Shown here in pieces: positions 8,288-16,606 of a stretch of 64,000 nt of DNA (position 1 is the first letter of the stretch; the number at the start of each line of letters is the position of its first letter). The stretch lies in assembly GCA_903871335.1 (NCBI GenBank), contig CAIQGE010000033.1:62001-126000 (forward strand). Reading direction: 5' to 3'. The stretch comes from an uncultured Actinomycetes bacterium (GTDB lineage Bacteria; Actinomycetota; Acidimicrobiia; Acidimicrobiales; RAAP-2). The position numbers and the translations under genes were made by a program. Below the pieces are notes generated by a model that had not been told where the DNA came from, searched no databases, and worked only from the letters and a program-made list of their open reading frames with translations.

Positions 8288-9459
8288 GACTGACTCCGGA
8301 GGATGTCGAGAACCTGGGCGACGTCCTTGTCACCACGACCCGACAAATTGACGAGAACAGTCGAACCCGACGGAATCAGTTTTCCCGCTTCGCGAAATAC
8401 CCACGCTAGGGCGTGAGCGGTCTCGAGCGCGGGAATAATCCCTTCAAGTCGTGACAACAGTTGGAGCGCATCGAGCACCTCGTCATCGCTGGCGGAGTAA
8501 TACTCCGCTCGCGCGATGTCGGCCAAAAACGCGTGCTCGGGGCCAATGCCGGGATAGTCGAGTCCCGCTGAGATGGAATGGGCCTCTTCAATCTGACCCA
8601 CGTCCGACTGAATCAGCATGGAACGCATGCCGTGTAAGACCCCGGGCGAACCAATACCGATGGCTGATCCCCCGGCCGCCTCAACACCGATGAGTCGCGC
8701 CGTGGAATTGGCGAATCCCGCGAAAAGTCCGGCAGCGTTCGAGCCACCACCCACGCACGCCACCACCATGTCCGGAGTTCCCACTCCGCGTTCGTCCAAT
8801 TGTGAGGCCGCTTCACGACCCAGGATGCTCTGGAATTCGCGAACCATCCACGGAAACGGGTGCGGGCCCATCACGCTGCCTAAGCAGTAGTGCGTCGTGT
8901 CCACGCAGGTCACCCACTCGCGCATCGCCTCGTTCACCGCGTCTTTGAGAGTCTTCGAACCCGACGTGACCGGACGAACCGTTGCTCCCAGCAATTCCAT
9001 CCGAAACACGTTCAGTGCTTGGCGTTGCGTGTCGAGTTCGCCCATGTAGACCGTGCACTCGAGACCCAACTTCGCCGCCGCCGTTGCCGAGGCAACACCG
9101 TGCTGCCCAGCTCCCGTCTCGGCAATGATCCGCGACTTGCCCATCCGCTTCGTGAGAAGTGCTTGACCGATCACGTTGTTGATCTTGTGTGAGCCCGTGT
9201 GGGCGAGGTCTTCTCGCTTGAGAAAGAGCTCAATGCCGAGATTCTGGGACAAACGGTCGCAATACGTGACGGGAGTGGGGCGGCCGCCAAATTCTCGGAG
9301 CAAATCGTGGTACTCGTCGAGGAAGGTGGGGTCAGCCCACGCGTCACGGAAGGCTTCTTCTAATTCCAAACACGCGGGCATGAGTGCCTCGGGCACGAAA
9401 CGTCCACCGAAGCTGCCGAAGTGACCCAGTGCGTCGGGATCATTCATGTACGTCGTCAC
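8284..9459 (-). CDS. trpB: tryptophan synthase beta chain
   Basis: PLP enzyme joining indole and serine to make tryptophan; about 391 residues. The PLP Lys is in HTGSHKINN (about residue 92), with the catalytic Glu region [11 protein letters not shown] and the phosphate-binding loop [13 protein letters not shown] 9459 is favoured: it overlaps the trpF TAG by one base (TAGTG) and follows GGAG. Alternative starts are TTG 9471 and ATG 9447. Confidence 0.95.
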   Translation of the reverse strand: MTTYMNDPDALGHFGSFGGRFVPEALMPACLELEEAFRDAWADPTFLDEYHDLLREFGGRPTPVTYCDRLSQNLGIELFLKREDLAHTGSHKINNVIGQALLTKRMGKSRIIAETGAGQHGVASATAAAKLGLECTVYMGELDTQRQALNVFRMELLGATVRPVTSGSKTLKDAVNEAMREWVTCVDTTHYCLGSVMGPHPFPWMVREFQSILGREAASQLDERGVGTPDMVVACVGGGSNAAGLFAGFANSTARLIGVEAAGGSAIGIGSPGVLHGMRSMLIQSDVGQIEEAHSISAGLDYPGIGPEHAFLADIARAEYYSASDDEVLDALQLLSRLEGIIPALETAHALAWVFREAGKLIPSGSTVLVNLSGRGDKDVAQVLDILRSQS

Positions 9460-10130
9460 TACCGACTCCAATCAAAGGGGCGATCGTCGATCTCCCCATC
9501 TCGTTGTTCGTATCCCCATCGCGCGTTGGTAATGAAATCAGCCACCAACCCCGGGTCCTTCACACCGGGTGCCATCTCGACCCCGCTCGACACGTCGACG
9601 CCCGCCACGGGCCGTCTCCTTACCAATTCGGCGACGTTGTGGACGTTCAAACCGCCCGCGGCGATCACGGGAGTGCGAAAGACGCGATGGTCGAACACGC
9701 GCCACGAATGTTCCAGTCCACTTCCGGGGTTATCCCCATCGAGCAATAAGTAGTCGAGGTCGGCGTGATCAATGGTGTCGAGTCGCTCCGATGATGCCGG
9801 CAGGGCCCTGATGACCGTCCTAACCCGTTCGGCAACGAAACGAACCTGTTCGAGGGTTTCATTCCCGTGTAATTGCACGGCGCTCAGTCCAATATGGTTC
9901 GCGATTTCCGCCACTCGCTCGGGCTGCTCATTTCGGAATACGCCGACGGTAATCACGTCACTGGGCAGCCGACGAACAATGTCGTGCACGTCCGCGGGCG
10001 ACACCTGGCGCGGTGATGGGGCGAAGATGAATCCCACGGCGCTCGCTCCGAACCCGACGGACATGAGCGCGTCCTCTTCAGTCGTAATGCCGCAGATCTT
10101 GACGAAGAATCGGTCCAGAGTCAGTCTCAC
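9459..10130 (-). CDS. trpF: phosphoribosylanthranilate isomerase
   Basis: Amadori-type isomerisation of phosphoribosylanthranilate in tryptophan synthesis; 223 residues. The active-site Cys is in [13 protein letters not shown], with [29 protein letters not shown] (the catalytic Asp is in this segment) and GVDVSSGVE. It is a stand-alone TrpF, not fused to TrpC. The GTG start overlaps the trpC stop in GTGA. Confidence 0.94.
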   Translation of the reverse strand: MRLTLDRFFVKICGITTEEDALMSVGFGASAVGFIFAPSPRQVSPADVHDIVRRLPSDVITVGVFRNEQPERVAEIANHIGLSAVQLHGNETLEQVRFVAERVRTVIRALPASSERLDTIDHADLDYLLLDGDNPGSGLEHSWRVFDHRVFRTPVIAAGGLNVHNVAELVRRRPVAGVDVSSGVEMAPGVKDPGLVADFITNARWGYEQRDGEIDDRPFDWSR

Positions 10131-10924
10131 GCGTGACGCTCCCCTAGTGGATGACCAACGAACGACGCGACTTCGGCCGCTGGATCATTAGAAGTCACGA
10201 AATTCTCTCCGACGAGCACGGCATCGAAGCCACTCGCCGCGGCGCGGCGTACGGCGTCGCGCGACGAGAATCCTGACTCGGCGACGACCACGACGCCCGC
10301 CGGGATTGACGACAACACCCTCTCGGCGCGTTCGGTGTCGACGGCGAAGGTACGCAAATCTCTCTGGTTGATGCCGATGAAGGTAGCGCCGAGATCGAGT
10401 GCTCGCTGGGCTTCGGCTTCGTCGTGCACTTCGACCAAGGCGTCCAGACCACATCGTGCGGCCACGGCGAGGAGCTCACTCAATTCATCGTCCGTTAGGG
10501 CCGCCACGATCAGCAGGACAGCGCTCGCCCGCGCCTCGGCGGCGTCGAGGACGTCATTGGGCGACACCGTGAAATCCTTGCGCAAGAGCGGCAGGTCAAC
10601 GTGGGCGGCGACGCGTCGCAGATCATCGAGGGAACCTCCAAAATGGGGCTCGTCCGTCAGTACCGACAGTCCAGCCGCTCCCCCGCGTGCGTACTCTTCC
10701 GCGATGACTGCGGCGTCTAAACCCTCTGCTAACCAACCCTTCGAGGGAGAACGCCGCTTGACCTCGGCGATGACCGCCAGACCCCTGGGTCGATGCTCCA
10801 GGATGTTGGCGCGCAGAGATGCCCTTTCGTGTATCACTGGGACTCGCTCCCTCCACACACGATCGTCAGCGGCCACGCGGGCTCGGTGAAACGCCATGAT
10901 GTCGTCGAGATAGGTGGCCGACAT
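10127..10924 (-). CDS. trpC: indole-3-glycerol phosphate synthase
   Basis: Closes the indole ring from CdRP; 265 residues. It carries IAEVKRRSPSKGWL (catalytic Lys), LLRKDFTVSPNDVLDA (second catalytic Lys), IGINQRDLRTF and VAESGFSSRDAV. It heads trpCFBA. The ATG start is preceded by a well-formed promoter and no ribosome-binding site, so it is probably leaderless. trpD is not next to it, unlike in many bacteria. Confidence 0.95.
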   Translation of the reverse strand: MSATYLDDIMAFHRARVAADDRVWRERVPVIHERASLRANILEHRPRGLAVIAEVKRRSPSKGWLAEGLDAAVIAEEYARGGAAGLSVLTDEPHFGGSLDDLRRVAAHVDLPLLRKDFTVSPNDVLDAAEARASAVLLIVAALTDDELSELLAVAARCGLDALVEVHDEAEAQRALDLGATFIGINQRDLRTFAVDTERAERVLSSIPAGVVVVAESGFSSRDAVRRAAASGFDAVLVGENFVTSNDPAAEVASFVGHPLGERHA

Positions 10925-10930
10925 GGCGAC

Positions 10931-10958
10931 AGCGTACCGCCCCGCCTCACGGGTTCAA
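10931..10958 (-). promoter_or_regulatory. predicted promoter of trpCFBA (leaderless)
   Basis: On the minus strand TTGAAC (10953-10958) and TACGCT (10931-10936) are 16 bases apart. The -10 ends six bases before the trpC ATG. The gap back to the ygfZ-like stop (10925-11099, 175 bases) shows no Trp-rich leader peptide and no T-box that I can recognise; nothing else in it is supported. Confidence 0.55.
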
Positions 10959-11099
10959 CCTCCGACAACACCCGTCACGGTCTCGTTCCTTGGTGCGACG
11001 GGATCAACGTCGTGCGGCCTCGTGGTGGGCTGACCATCAACGATCTCTCGACGGCTCAACGTGAATGGCGCCTCGTACGCCGGCGCAGTGTGAGATTCG

Positions 11100-11762
11100 T
11101 TAGACGAATTCGATGACGGCCGTCTCGGAGCCGTCCTGTACCTGCAGGGTGCGGTGGGCAATGCCCAAACACTCGACGCCGGATGCGTGAACTCGCCAAC
11201 TCGACACACCGGACGGTCCGTCCGGACCAACGGACCGCAGAATGCCGTCGATCGCTTCAACGCTAACCCCGACCGCGTGCACCAAGCGCCACGGCATCGA
11301 GGCCCCGCGAGCATCCATTCGACCGACAATTTCTTGGCCAGTAAAGCAACCTTTGGTAAACGACACCGTTCGAGCGACGAAGGCCTCGCCAAAGGCGTGC
11401 GGTAGCAGTTCGCGTTCGAACTCGTGGGGTCCAGGAAAACGAGTGAGCCATCGTTCATCGTCGCTCATGGGTGCGTCGACCACGTCACTTCCCGTCGAAA
11501 CCTGGCACTTCGTCCGCAACAAAAAGCGCTGTAGTCGTTGGTGTGTCGCCTCTCGCAAGGACTGAGGAACAATCAACTCGGCACCGGTGTTTGTTGGCGT
11601 CACCACGATCGTCGTGATGACGCGACCATCCGGCTCGAGGACAGCGCTCCACACGGGAGACTTCACCGCGGTCACGTCTTGGGTGATTTGACCGTTGAGA
11701 AAGGCCCACGTCTCAGGACCTTCAACGAGCAAGGAGCTCCAGGGCACGTCGATATCGCTCAC
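11100..11762 (-). CDS. ygfZ: YgfZ/GcvT-like folate-binding protein
   Basis: Tetrahydrofolate-dependent helper for iron-sulfur enzymes; about 220 residues. The family signature is KGCFTGQEIVGRM (K-G-C-[FY]-x-G-Q-E), about residues 148-160, preceded by a GcvT-like fold (FLNGQITQDVTAV). GTG 11762 is chosen because it forms GTGA with the trpE stop; the longer reading lies inside trpE. Its place inside a tryptophan locus is unusual and suggests co-transcription rather than a tryptophan role. Confidence 0.88.
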   Translation of the reverse strand: MSDIDVPWSSLLVEGPETWAFLNGQITQDVTAVKSPVWSAVLEPDGRVITTIVVTPTNTGAELIVPQSLREATHQRLQRFLLRTKCQVSTGSDVVDAPMSDDERWLTRFPGPHEFERELLPHAFGEAFVARTVSFTKGCFTGQEIVGRMDARGASMPWRLVHAVGVSVEAIDGILRSVGPDGPSGVSSWRVHASGVECLGIAHRTLQVQDGSETAVIEFV

Positions 11763-13255
11763 TGCGCGCCGCCCACGGCGCGCAAGACAGCTTCCGCTTT
11801 CGCGAGGCATTCCTCATCCTCGGTGATCGGATCGGAGTCCCACACAATTCCGGCACCCGTTTGCACGGAACCGCGACCGCTCGCATCAACCACCAGAGTT
11901 CGAATCAAGATGGCCGCGTCGAAATTTCCGCTGGTGTCGAAGTAGCCCACCGCACCGCCGTAGAGACCCCGTGACTGAGGCTCCATGTCAGTGATGAGCT
12001 GCATGGCGCGCACTTTGGGGGCACCCGACAGTGTGCCGGCGGGGAAGGTGGCTCGCAGGACATCCACCGCGTCAACGCCATCGCGAACCTCGCCGGACAC
12101 CTGACTGGTCAAGTGCATGATGTGACTGTACGTCTCCACCGTCATGAGTTCTTCGACGACGACCGAGCCATATTTGGATACCCGCCCGACATCGTTGCGC
12201 CCCAAGTCCACGAGCATCACGTGCTCAGCCACTTCTTTGGGATCTTCAATCAGCGAGGCCGCTCGTACACGGTTGGTCTCGTCGTTATCGCTTCGGGGGC
12301 GCGAACCGGCAATGGGACGGGTCGTCACGCGGCCATCGCGCACGCGAACGAGGGCTTCCGGAGACGATCCAGCCACGGTGACCTCATCAAACTGCAAGTA
12401 GTACAAGTAGGCCGAAGGATTCATCTGACGTAGGACCCGGTAGACAGCAAAAGGGTCCTCCACGTTTCCCACGTCGTAGCGCTGCGACAACACAATCTGG
12501 AAGATCTCGCCCTCCGCGATGAGTTCACGAGCTTCTGCCACCATGTTGCGATACGTCTCCGACGACACCGTTCGGGTGTACGGCGCGACCGGCAGTTCGT
12601 GTCGAGAACGCGCCGGGCGGAGGAACTCCTCCGTCGGGGTCGCCAGATCATCAACCATCGATTGCAAAGCCTGTTCAACGTCGGCAATCGTTCCCGGCAC
12701 ACGAGCGTCAACGTTTACCACCAGGGTCAGGGTCTGTCGCCAGTGATCGAAGACCACCAACTCTCCAATGAAGACCAACGCCGCGTCGGGCTGCTCGCTG
12801 TCGGACGTCTTTCGTTCGGGCAACTTCTCGAGGTCGCGCACGGTTTCCCAGCCAAAGAGACCCACGATGCCCGAGCGCAAAGGGATGACCGTGTCGTCAA
12901 CGCCAACCATCGGTGCCACGCGAAGCGAGCCGAGAGTGGTCTCGACCGTCGACAGCGAGTTCTCACGAGCGAAGTCCGAAAGCACGCCGGTTGCTCGCTG
13001 CGTGTGGGGACCAGTGACGTAAACGCCTAAAGGTCGGCGACCCAGAAACGAGAATCGACCAAAGCGTTGACCATCCTCCACTGATTCCAACAAGAATCCT
13101 TCGGTCGCCCCCACAAAACGTTGGAAGGCACCAACGGGTGTCAACGAATCCGCGTGAATCTCAACTCCGATGGGCACGATGTCGAAGTTCTTGCGACGTT
13201 CCTCGAATTCTTCGGCCCACAGCTCTAACGAACCGCGCAGCGACAACCTCGTCAT
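11759..13255 (-). CDS. trpE: anthranilate synthase component I
   Basis: Makes anthranilate from chorismate, using ammonia supplied by a TrpG partner that is not encoded nearby; 498 residues. The N-terminal LLES motif (FLLESVEDGQRFGRFSF) predicts feedback inhibition by tryptophan. The chorismate-binding domain has QRYDV, GSSPEALVRV, RPIAGSRPR, LVDLGRNDVGRV, FPAGTLSGAPK, RGLYGGAVGYF and QTGAGIVWDSDP. The ATG start overlaps the GroES-like stop in ATGA. Confidence 0.95.
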   Translation of the reverse strand: MTRLSLRGSLELWAEEFEERRKNFDIVPIGVEIHADSLTPVGAFQRFVGATEGFLLESVEDGQRFGRFSFLGRRPLGVYVTGPHTQRATGVLSDFARENSLSTVETTLGSLRVAPMVGVDDTVIPLRSGIVGLFGWETVRDLEKLPERKTSDSEQPDAALVFIGELVVFDHWRQTLTLVVNVDARVPGTIADVEQALQSMVDDLATPTEEFLRPARSRHELPVAPYTRTVSSETYRNMVAEARELIAEGEIFQIVLSQRYDVGNVEDPFAVYRVLRQMNPSAYLYYLQFDEVTVAGSSPEALVRVRDGRVTTRPIAGSRPRSDNDETNRVRAASLIEDPKEVAEHVMLVDLGRNDVGRVSKYGSVVVEELMTVETYSHIMHLTSQVSGEVRDGVDAVDVLRATFPAGTLSGAPKVRAMQLITDMEPQSRGLYGGAVGYFDTSGNFDAAILIRTLVVDASGRGSVQTGAGIVWDSDPITEDEECLAKAEAVLRAVGGAQ

Positions 13256-13581
13256 AGGTACAGTCCCGTACCCGGCGTCTCATCCTCGCGCGCCATGGCG
13301 TGTAGGTCGCGCTCGCGCAACAGCACGTATTCTTCGCCGTTCACTTCGACTTCGTAACGATCGTCAGCGCTAAAGAGAACTCGATGACCCGCCGACACTG
13401 CCCGCACGTGGGGACCCACCGAAACAACGGTGGCCCACGTCAGACGCTTGGACAACTGCGCCGTTGCCGGAATCAAAATGCCCGCTCGGCTGCGGCGCTC
13501 ACCGTCCGCGTCGTCAACACGCACGAGCACGCGGTCGAAAAGAACCGTCACGTGTTCAATGCTCGGAGGGGCTTCGGTCAT
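13252..13581 (-). CDS. orphan GroES-like (Cpn10 family) protein
   Basis: Cpn10-fold protein of 109 residues. It has FDRVLVRVDDADG near the start, GILIPATA, VVSVGPHVRAVSAGHRVLFS, EVEVNGEEYVLLRERDLHA and a C-terminal GTGLYL tail. It differs from true GroES, and no groEL lies nearby. As I recall, actinobacteria carry a conserved divergent GroES paralogue ending in a similar GLYL tail; that parallel is from memory. It leads an operon with trpE and ygfZ. The start ATG is six bases after TACTTT. Function unknown. Confidence 0.8.
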   Translation of the reverse strand: MTEAPPSIEHVTVLFDRVLVRVDDADGERRSRAGILIPATAQLSKRLTWATVVSVGPHVRAVSAGHRVLFSADDRYEVEVNGEEYVLLRERDLHAMAREDETPGTGLYL

Positions 13582-13587
13582 TCCAAC

Positions 13588-13593
13588 AAAGTA
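13588..13593 (-). promoter_or_regulatory. predicted -10 box TACTTT for the GroES-like/trpE/ygfZ operon
   Basis: TACTTT ends six bases before the ATG at 13581, with no ribosome-binding site. This fits a leaderless mRNA, and no attenuator could fit ahead of the first gene. Confidence 0.5.
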
Positions 13594-13625
13594 GTCGTCG
13601 TCCCCCGAGGAACCTTCCGTTGGCC

Positions 13626-13631
13626 CATAAT
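13626..13631 (+). promoter_or_regulatory. possible -10 box CATAAT for the 62-residue gene
   Basis: CATAAT is followed by six bases and then the GTG at 13638. It is one base off TATAAT, has the same geometry as the other leaderless heads here, and is divergent from the GroES-like promoter. Confidence 0.4.
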
Positions 13632-13637
13632 GCTCAG

Positions 13638-13826
13638 GTGAACTACCAGGGTGAACTCAACACGATTACCTCCACGCTCGACGACCTGTCAGCCCGCATT
13701 TCGGTCCTCGTGGACCACGCCGATGACTCCCTGTCCGGCGAGGTGTACACCGAGCTGGTGGCCGCCGAACGCACCATCGGCGCGTTGTTGCGTCGCCTGA
13801 ATCGCGTAGCGCGAAAGGTCGACTGA
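13638..13826 (+). CDS. small helical protein of unknown function
   Basis: Protein of 62 residues, not recognised. The N-terminal half is acidic with heptad-like spacing (LNTITSTLDDLSARISVLVDHADD). The C-terminus is basic (LLRRLNRVARKVD). It is probably a helical hairpin, with no signal or membrane segment. It lies 24 bases upstream of mshD and could be co-transcribed. GTG 13638 is chosen for the leaderless geometry; the longer frame would run antisense into the GroES-like gene. Existence as a real gene is likely but not certain. Confidence 0.6.
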   Translation: MNYQGELNTITSTLDDLSARISVLVDHADDSLSGEVYTELVAAERTIGALLRRLNRVARKVD

Positions 13827-13850
13827 ACCCCCCGATAGGGTTTCTGACTA

Positions 13851-14690
13851 ATGGCCCTTCCCTGGACGCATACTGCGCGACTCACCGCCAGTCAGCGACT
13901 CGACGTCTTGACGCTCCTTGATCGCCGGGAGGTGGAGCTCGGTCGCGAGTCTCTCGACGAGTCGCGACGACGCACCGTCGTTCACGGATGGCCCGGTGAG
14001 CACTGGTTGCACTACGACAATGGTGTCCTATGTGACTACGCGCTGGCGTCCGTCAGCGGCAGCGTCACGGTGGAAATGGCGGGCGGCGACATTGATGTCG
14101 ACCTCCTCAGGACGCTGCTGCGCACCAGTGAGCGTGTTGACTGGTGGACCCGTGACGGACGAGGGACCAATGCTGGTGGCGAGGTCGTGCGGACTCTCCA
14201 CCTCATGGAAGTTCCGTTGCCCGTTCCAGTCGCGCCGCTGCCGTCCGGAGTGGGCGTGCGGACTTTTGACCCCGAGCAGGACGCGGAAGCGTGGCTCGAA
14301 CAGAACAATCGGGCATTCGCCGATCACCCCGAACAGGGTGCGTGGCATCTCAGTCATCTGACGATGCGAGTGAAAGAACCATGGTTCGACCCTTCTGGGT
14401 TCTTGCTGTTCGAAGAAGACGGCGTCATTGTCGCCTCGTGTTGGACGAAGGTGCACGAACTTTCTCCGGACCGCTTCGGCGAGATTTACGTCATCTCGGT
14501 TCATCCTGAACACCAGCATCGTGGCCTGGGCCGCGTGGCGGTTACTCAAGGTCTCCACACGCTGCGACACAAAGGCGTTACTCGCGGTGCGTTATTCGTC
14601 GATGATTCGAACGTGAGCGCCCTTGCTCTCTACGAGTCGTTGGGTTTCCGAGCAACGCGCCGTGACCACTTGGTGCGGTTCACTCGCTAA
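13851..14690 (+). CDS. mshD: mycothiol synthase (acetyl-CoA:Cys-GlcN-Ins acetyltransferase)
   Basis: Last step of mycothiol synthesis: acetylation of the cysteinyl amine of Cys-GlcN-Ins. It has 279 residues with two GNAT domains, typical of MshD. The first is degenerate (about 1-130). The second carries FDPEQDAEAWLEQNNRAF, HPEQGAWHLS, WFDPSGFLLFEEDG, the acetyl-CoA loop HPEHQHRGLGRV, and DSNVSALALYESLGF near the end. A TAGGGT hexamer (13836-13841) lies nine bases before the ATG. MshC is encoded 36 kb away in the same window. Confidence 0.92.
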   Translation: MALPWTHTARLTASQRLDVLTLLDRREVELGRESLDESRRRTVVHGWPGEHWLHYDNGVLCDYALASVSGSVTVEMAGGDIDVDLLRTLLRTSERVDWWTRDGRGTNAGGEVVRTLHLMEVPLPVPVAPLPSGVGVRTFDPEQDAEAWLEQNNRAFADHPEQGAWHLSHLTMRVKEPWFDPSGFLLFEEDGVIVASCWTKVHELSPDRFGEIYVISVHPEHQHRGLGRVAVTQGLHTLRHKGVTRGALFVDDSNVSALALYESLGFRATRRDHLVRFTR

Positions 14691-15410
14691 CTATTTAGCG
14701 CCGACCGCGTGGCCGACGAACCACGTCACCGCCGCAGCCATCGAGGTGATCACGAGTTGACGAAGACCGGTTCGCCACACGCCCTTGTCAGTGAACCAAC
14801 CAATCAGACCTCCGAGCGCAAAGCTCGCCACCGCACTCAGGCCGATGGACCACCACAATTCATTACCCGACGATGTCAACAGCCAGGGCAACAACGGAAT
14901 CAGGGCGCCAATGGCGAAGGCCACCAGGGAAAACAACGCCGCTCGCATCGGGTTCCCAATAGCGCTCGGGTCGATACCCAATTCCTCGCGCGTGTGGGCG
15001 CGCAGGGCGAGTTCCGGATCGCGCATCATCCCGTCGGCCAGTTGCGCGGCCAACTCGGGCTCAATCGACCGAGCGATAAAAATCTGTTCTAGTTCTGCCC
15101 GCTCGGCCGCCGGGAATTGCTCAATGGCTCGACGTTCCACGTCAATTTCGCGTTCGAACAGTTCACGCTGGGCACGCATCGACAAGTATTCGCCGCTGGC
15201 CATGGAAAACGCGCCCGCCACGAGGCCAGCGAGACCCGCGAGCCGCACAACGGAATGACCAGGATGGGCACCGGCAAAGCCCAAAATCAAAGAGACGTTG
15301 GTGACTAATCCGTCGGACGCGCCAAAGATCGCCGCTCGGGCCCATCCGTCGTTGATTTGACGATGCCGCTCCGGATGGGGGGAATCGATCACGTCTCCCA
15401 TGGTACCCAT
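14691..15410 (-). CDS. VIT1/CCC1-family metal transporter
   Basis: Predicted membrane carrier for Fe(II) or Mn(II); 239 residues. The N-terminal part INDGWARAAIFGASDGLVTN and ASGEYLSMRAQRE are hallmarks of the family. About five hydrophobic segments are present, with an intervening acidic metal-binding region (about 85-150, EIDVERRAIEQFPAAERAELEQ). Substrate is inferred from the family only. ATG 15410 is used; ATG 15401 is possible. The gene abuts mshD tail to tail with no intergenic base. Confidence 0.88.
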   Translation of the reverse strand: MGTMGDVIDSPHPERHRQINDGWARAAIFGASDGLVTNVSLILGFAGAHPGHSVVRLAGLAGLVAGAFSMASGEYLSMRAQRELFEREIDVERRAIEQFPAAERAELEQIFIARSIEPELAAQLADGMMRDPELALRAHTREELGIDPSAIGNPMRAALFSLVAFAIGALIPLLPWLLTSSGNELWWSIGLSAVASFALGGLIGWFTDKGVWRTGLRQLVITSMAAAVTWFVGHAVGAK

Positions 15411-15417
15411 CAGGCCG

Positions 15418-15423
15418 TAGAGT
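15418..15423 (+). promoter_or_regulatory. predicted -10 box TAGAGT for maoC-menG-menF
   Basis: TAGAGT lies 32 bases before the maoC ATG, giving a short leader that contains the strong ribosome-binding site TTAGGAGGAAAC. The box is just outside the oppositely oriented VIT1 start. Confidence 0.45.
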
Positions 15424-15455
15424 TCGTGAAGGAGAAATTGGTCTTAGGAGGAAAC

Positions 15456-15911
15456 ATGGCAACCACGGTCGAAAGCATGGAAGCATTCCAAAAGTTGATC
15501 GGCGAGCACCTCGGGTACAGCGAGTACATCACCGTGACCCAGGAGCAGGTCAACCTCTTCGCGGACGCCACCGGCGACCACCAGTGGATCCACGTGGATC
15601 CCGAGCGCGCCAAGGCAGGTCCCTTCGGCGGCCCCATCGCACACGGCTACCTCACCTTGTCCCTCATTCCGGTCCTACTCGGACAGGTCGTCCGCGTCGA
15701 AGGCGTGACGATGGGTGTGAATTACGGTGCGAACAAGGTGCGTTTCCCCTCCCCCGTGCCGGTGGGTTCCCAGATTCGCGCCGGCGCCGCCGTCGCGTCC
15801 GTGGAAGAGGTTTCGGGCGGCATTCAGGTCGCTCTCGACGTCACCATTGAGGTGAAAGACGCACCGAAGCCCTCCTGCGTGGCCCAGATCGTCTTTCGCT
15901 ACTACCGCTAA
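15456..15911 (+). CDS. MaoC-type (R)-specific enoyl hydratase / hydroxyacyl dehydratase
   Basis: Single hot-dog domain of 151 residues. The catalytic Asp and His are in the hydratase-2 motif FADATGDHQWIHVDPERA, followed by GPFGGPIAHGYLTLSL. It acts on acyl-CoA or acyl-ACP. It could be the dehydratase of the type II fatty-acid synthase, since no fabZ or fabA is seen, or a beta-oxidation hydratase. The start is fixed by AGGAGG six bases before ATG 15456. It is two bases upstream of menG. Confidence 0.9.
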   Translation: MATTVESMEAFQKLIGEHLGYSEYITVTQEQVNLFADATGDHQWIHVDPERAKAGPFGGPIAHGYLTLSLIPVLLGQVVRVEGVTMGVNYGANKVRFPSPVPVGSQIRAGAAVASVEEVSGGIQVALDVTIEVKDAPKPSCVAQIVFRYYR

Positions 15912-15913
15912 AG

Positions 15914-16606
15914 GTGACCGACACCTCCCTCCCCCAAGGCGAGGAGAAGACTCGACGCGTTCGAGAGATGTTCGACGCCATCGCGCCGCGATACGAGTTT
16001 GTCAACCACCTCATGACCTTTGGTTTGGACCGACGCTGGCGACGCCGTGCGGTGCGAGACCTGCGTCTACCGGCGAACAGCCTCGTCCTTGATATCGCGA
16101 CGGGCACCGGCGACTTCATTCGCGAGAACCGTAGCCAGGGCCTGCGTGTCGTGGGAACCGACCTCAGTTTCGGCATGCTGAGCGCCGGCAATGAGTCGGC
16201 ACCCCTCGTTCAAGCGGACGCCGCGTCGCTCCCGTTTACCTCGGGCAGTTTTGACGGCGTCACCTGCGGGTACGCGCTGCGGAATTTCACTGATCTCCAA
16301 GCCTGCTTCAACGAAATGGGTCGAGTGGTACGGGCGGGCGGGCGACTCTCCATCCTCGAAGTCGCCGAACCTACCGGTGGACTCTGGAAGCTCGGGTTTC
16401 GTTTCTGGTTTCGCGGCATGGTTCCGTTGATCGGATCCATCTTTTCCGACCGCGAGGCGTATCAGTACCTGCCGAAATCGACCGCGTACCTTCCTGACGC
16501 CCCGACTTTGCGACGCATGCTGCAGGACGCGGGATTCTCCGCCGTTAATCACCGTTTGATTCTCGGAGGGCTGAGCCAGCAGATTCTTGCGACGAGGTCG
16601 GCGTGA
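15914..16606 (+). CDS. menG: demethylmenaquinone methyltransferase
   Basis: SAM-dependent methylation of demethylmenaquinone, the last step of menaquinone synthesis; 230 residues. UbiE/MenG signatures are MFDAIAPRYEFVNHLMTFGLDRRWRR and CGYALRNFTDL. The SAM site is LDIATGTGDF. The GTG start lies right after maoC, and its end overlaps menF in ATGA-like fashion (GTGA at 16603-16606). The menF neighbour supports a menaquinone rather than ubiquinone role. Confidence 0.93.
   Translation: MTDTSLPQGEEKTRRVREMFDAIAPRYEFVNHLMTFGLDRRWRRRAVRDLRLPANSLVLDIATGTGDFIRENRSQGLRVVGTDLSFGMLSAGNESAPLVQADAASLPFTSGSFDGVTCGYALRNFTDLQACFNEMGRVVRAGGRLSILEVAEPTGGLWKLGFRFWFRGMVPLIGSIFSDREAYQYLPKSTAYLPDAPTLRRMLQDAGFSAVNHRLILGGLSQQILATRSA

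Noticed and set aside
10925-11099. Possible trp attenuator or T-box
   Set aside because: No Trp-codon run, no T-box sequence and no terminator hairpin could be seen by eye.
10955-11458. Minus-strand 167-codon frame spanning the trpC-ygfZ gap
   Set aside because: It overlaps ygfZ in another frame and has no motif; the gap is better explained as the trpC promoter region.
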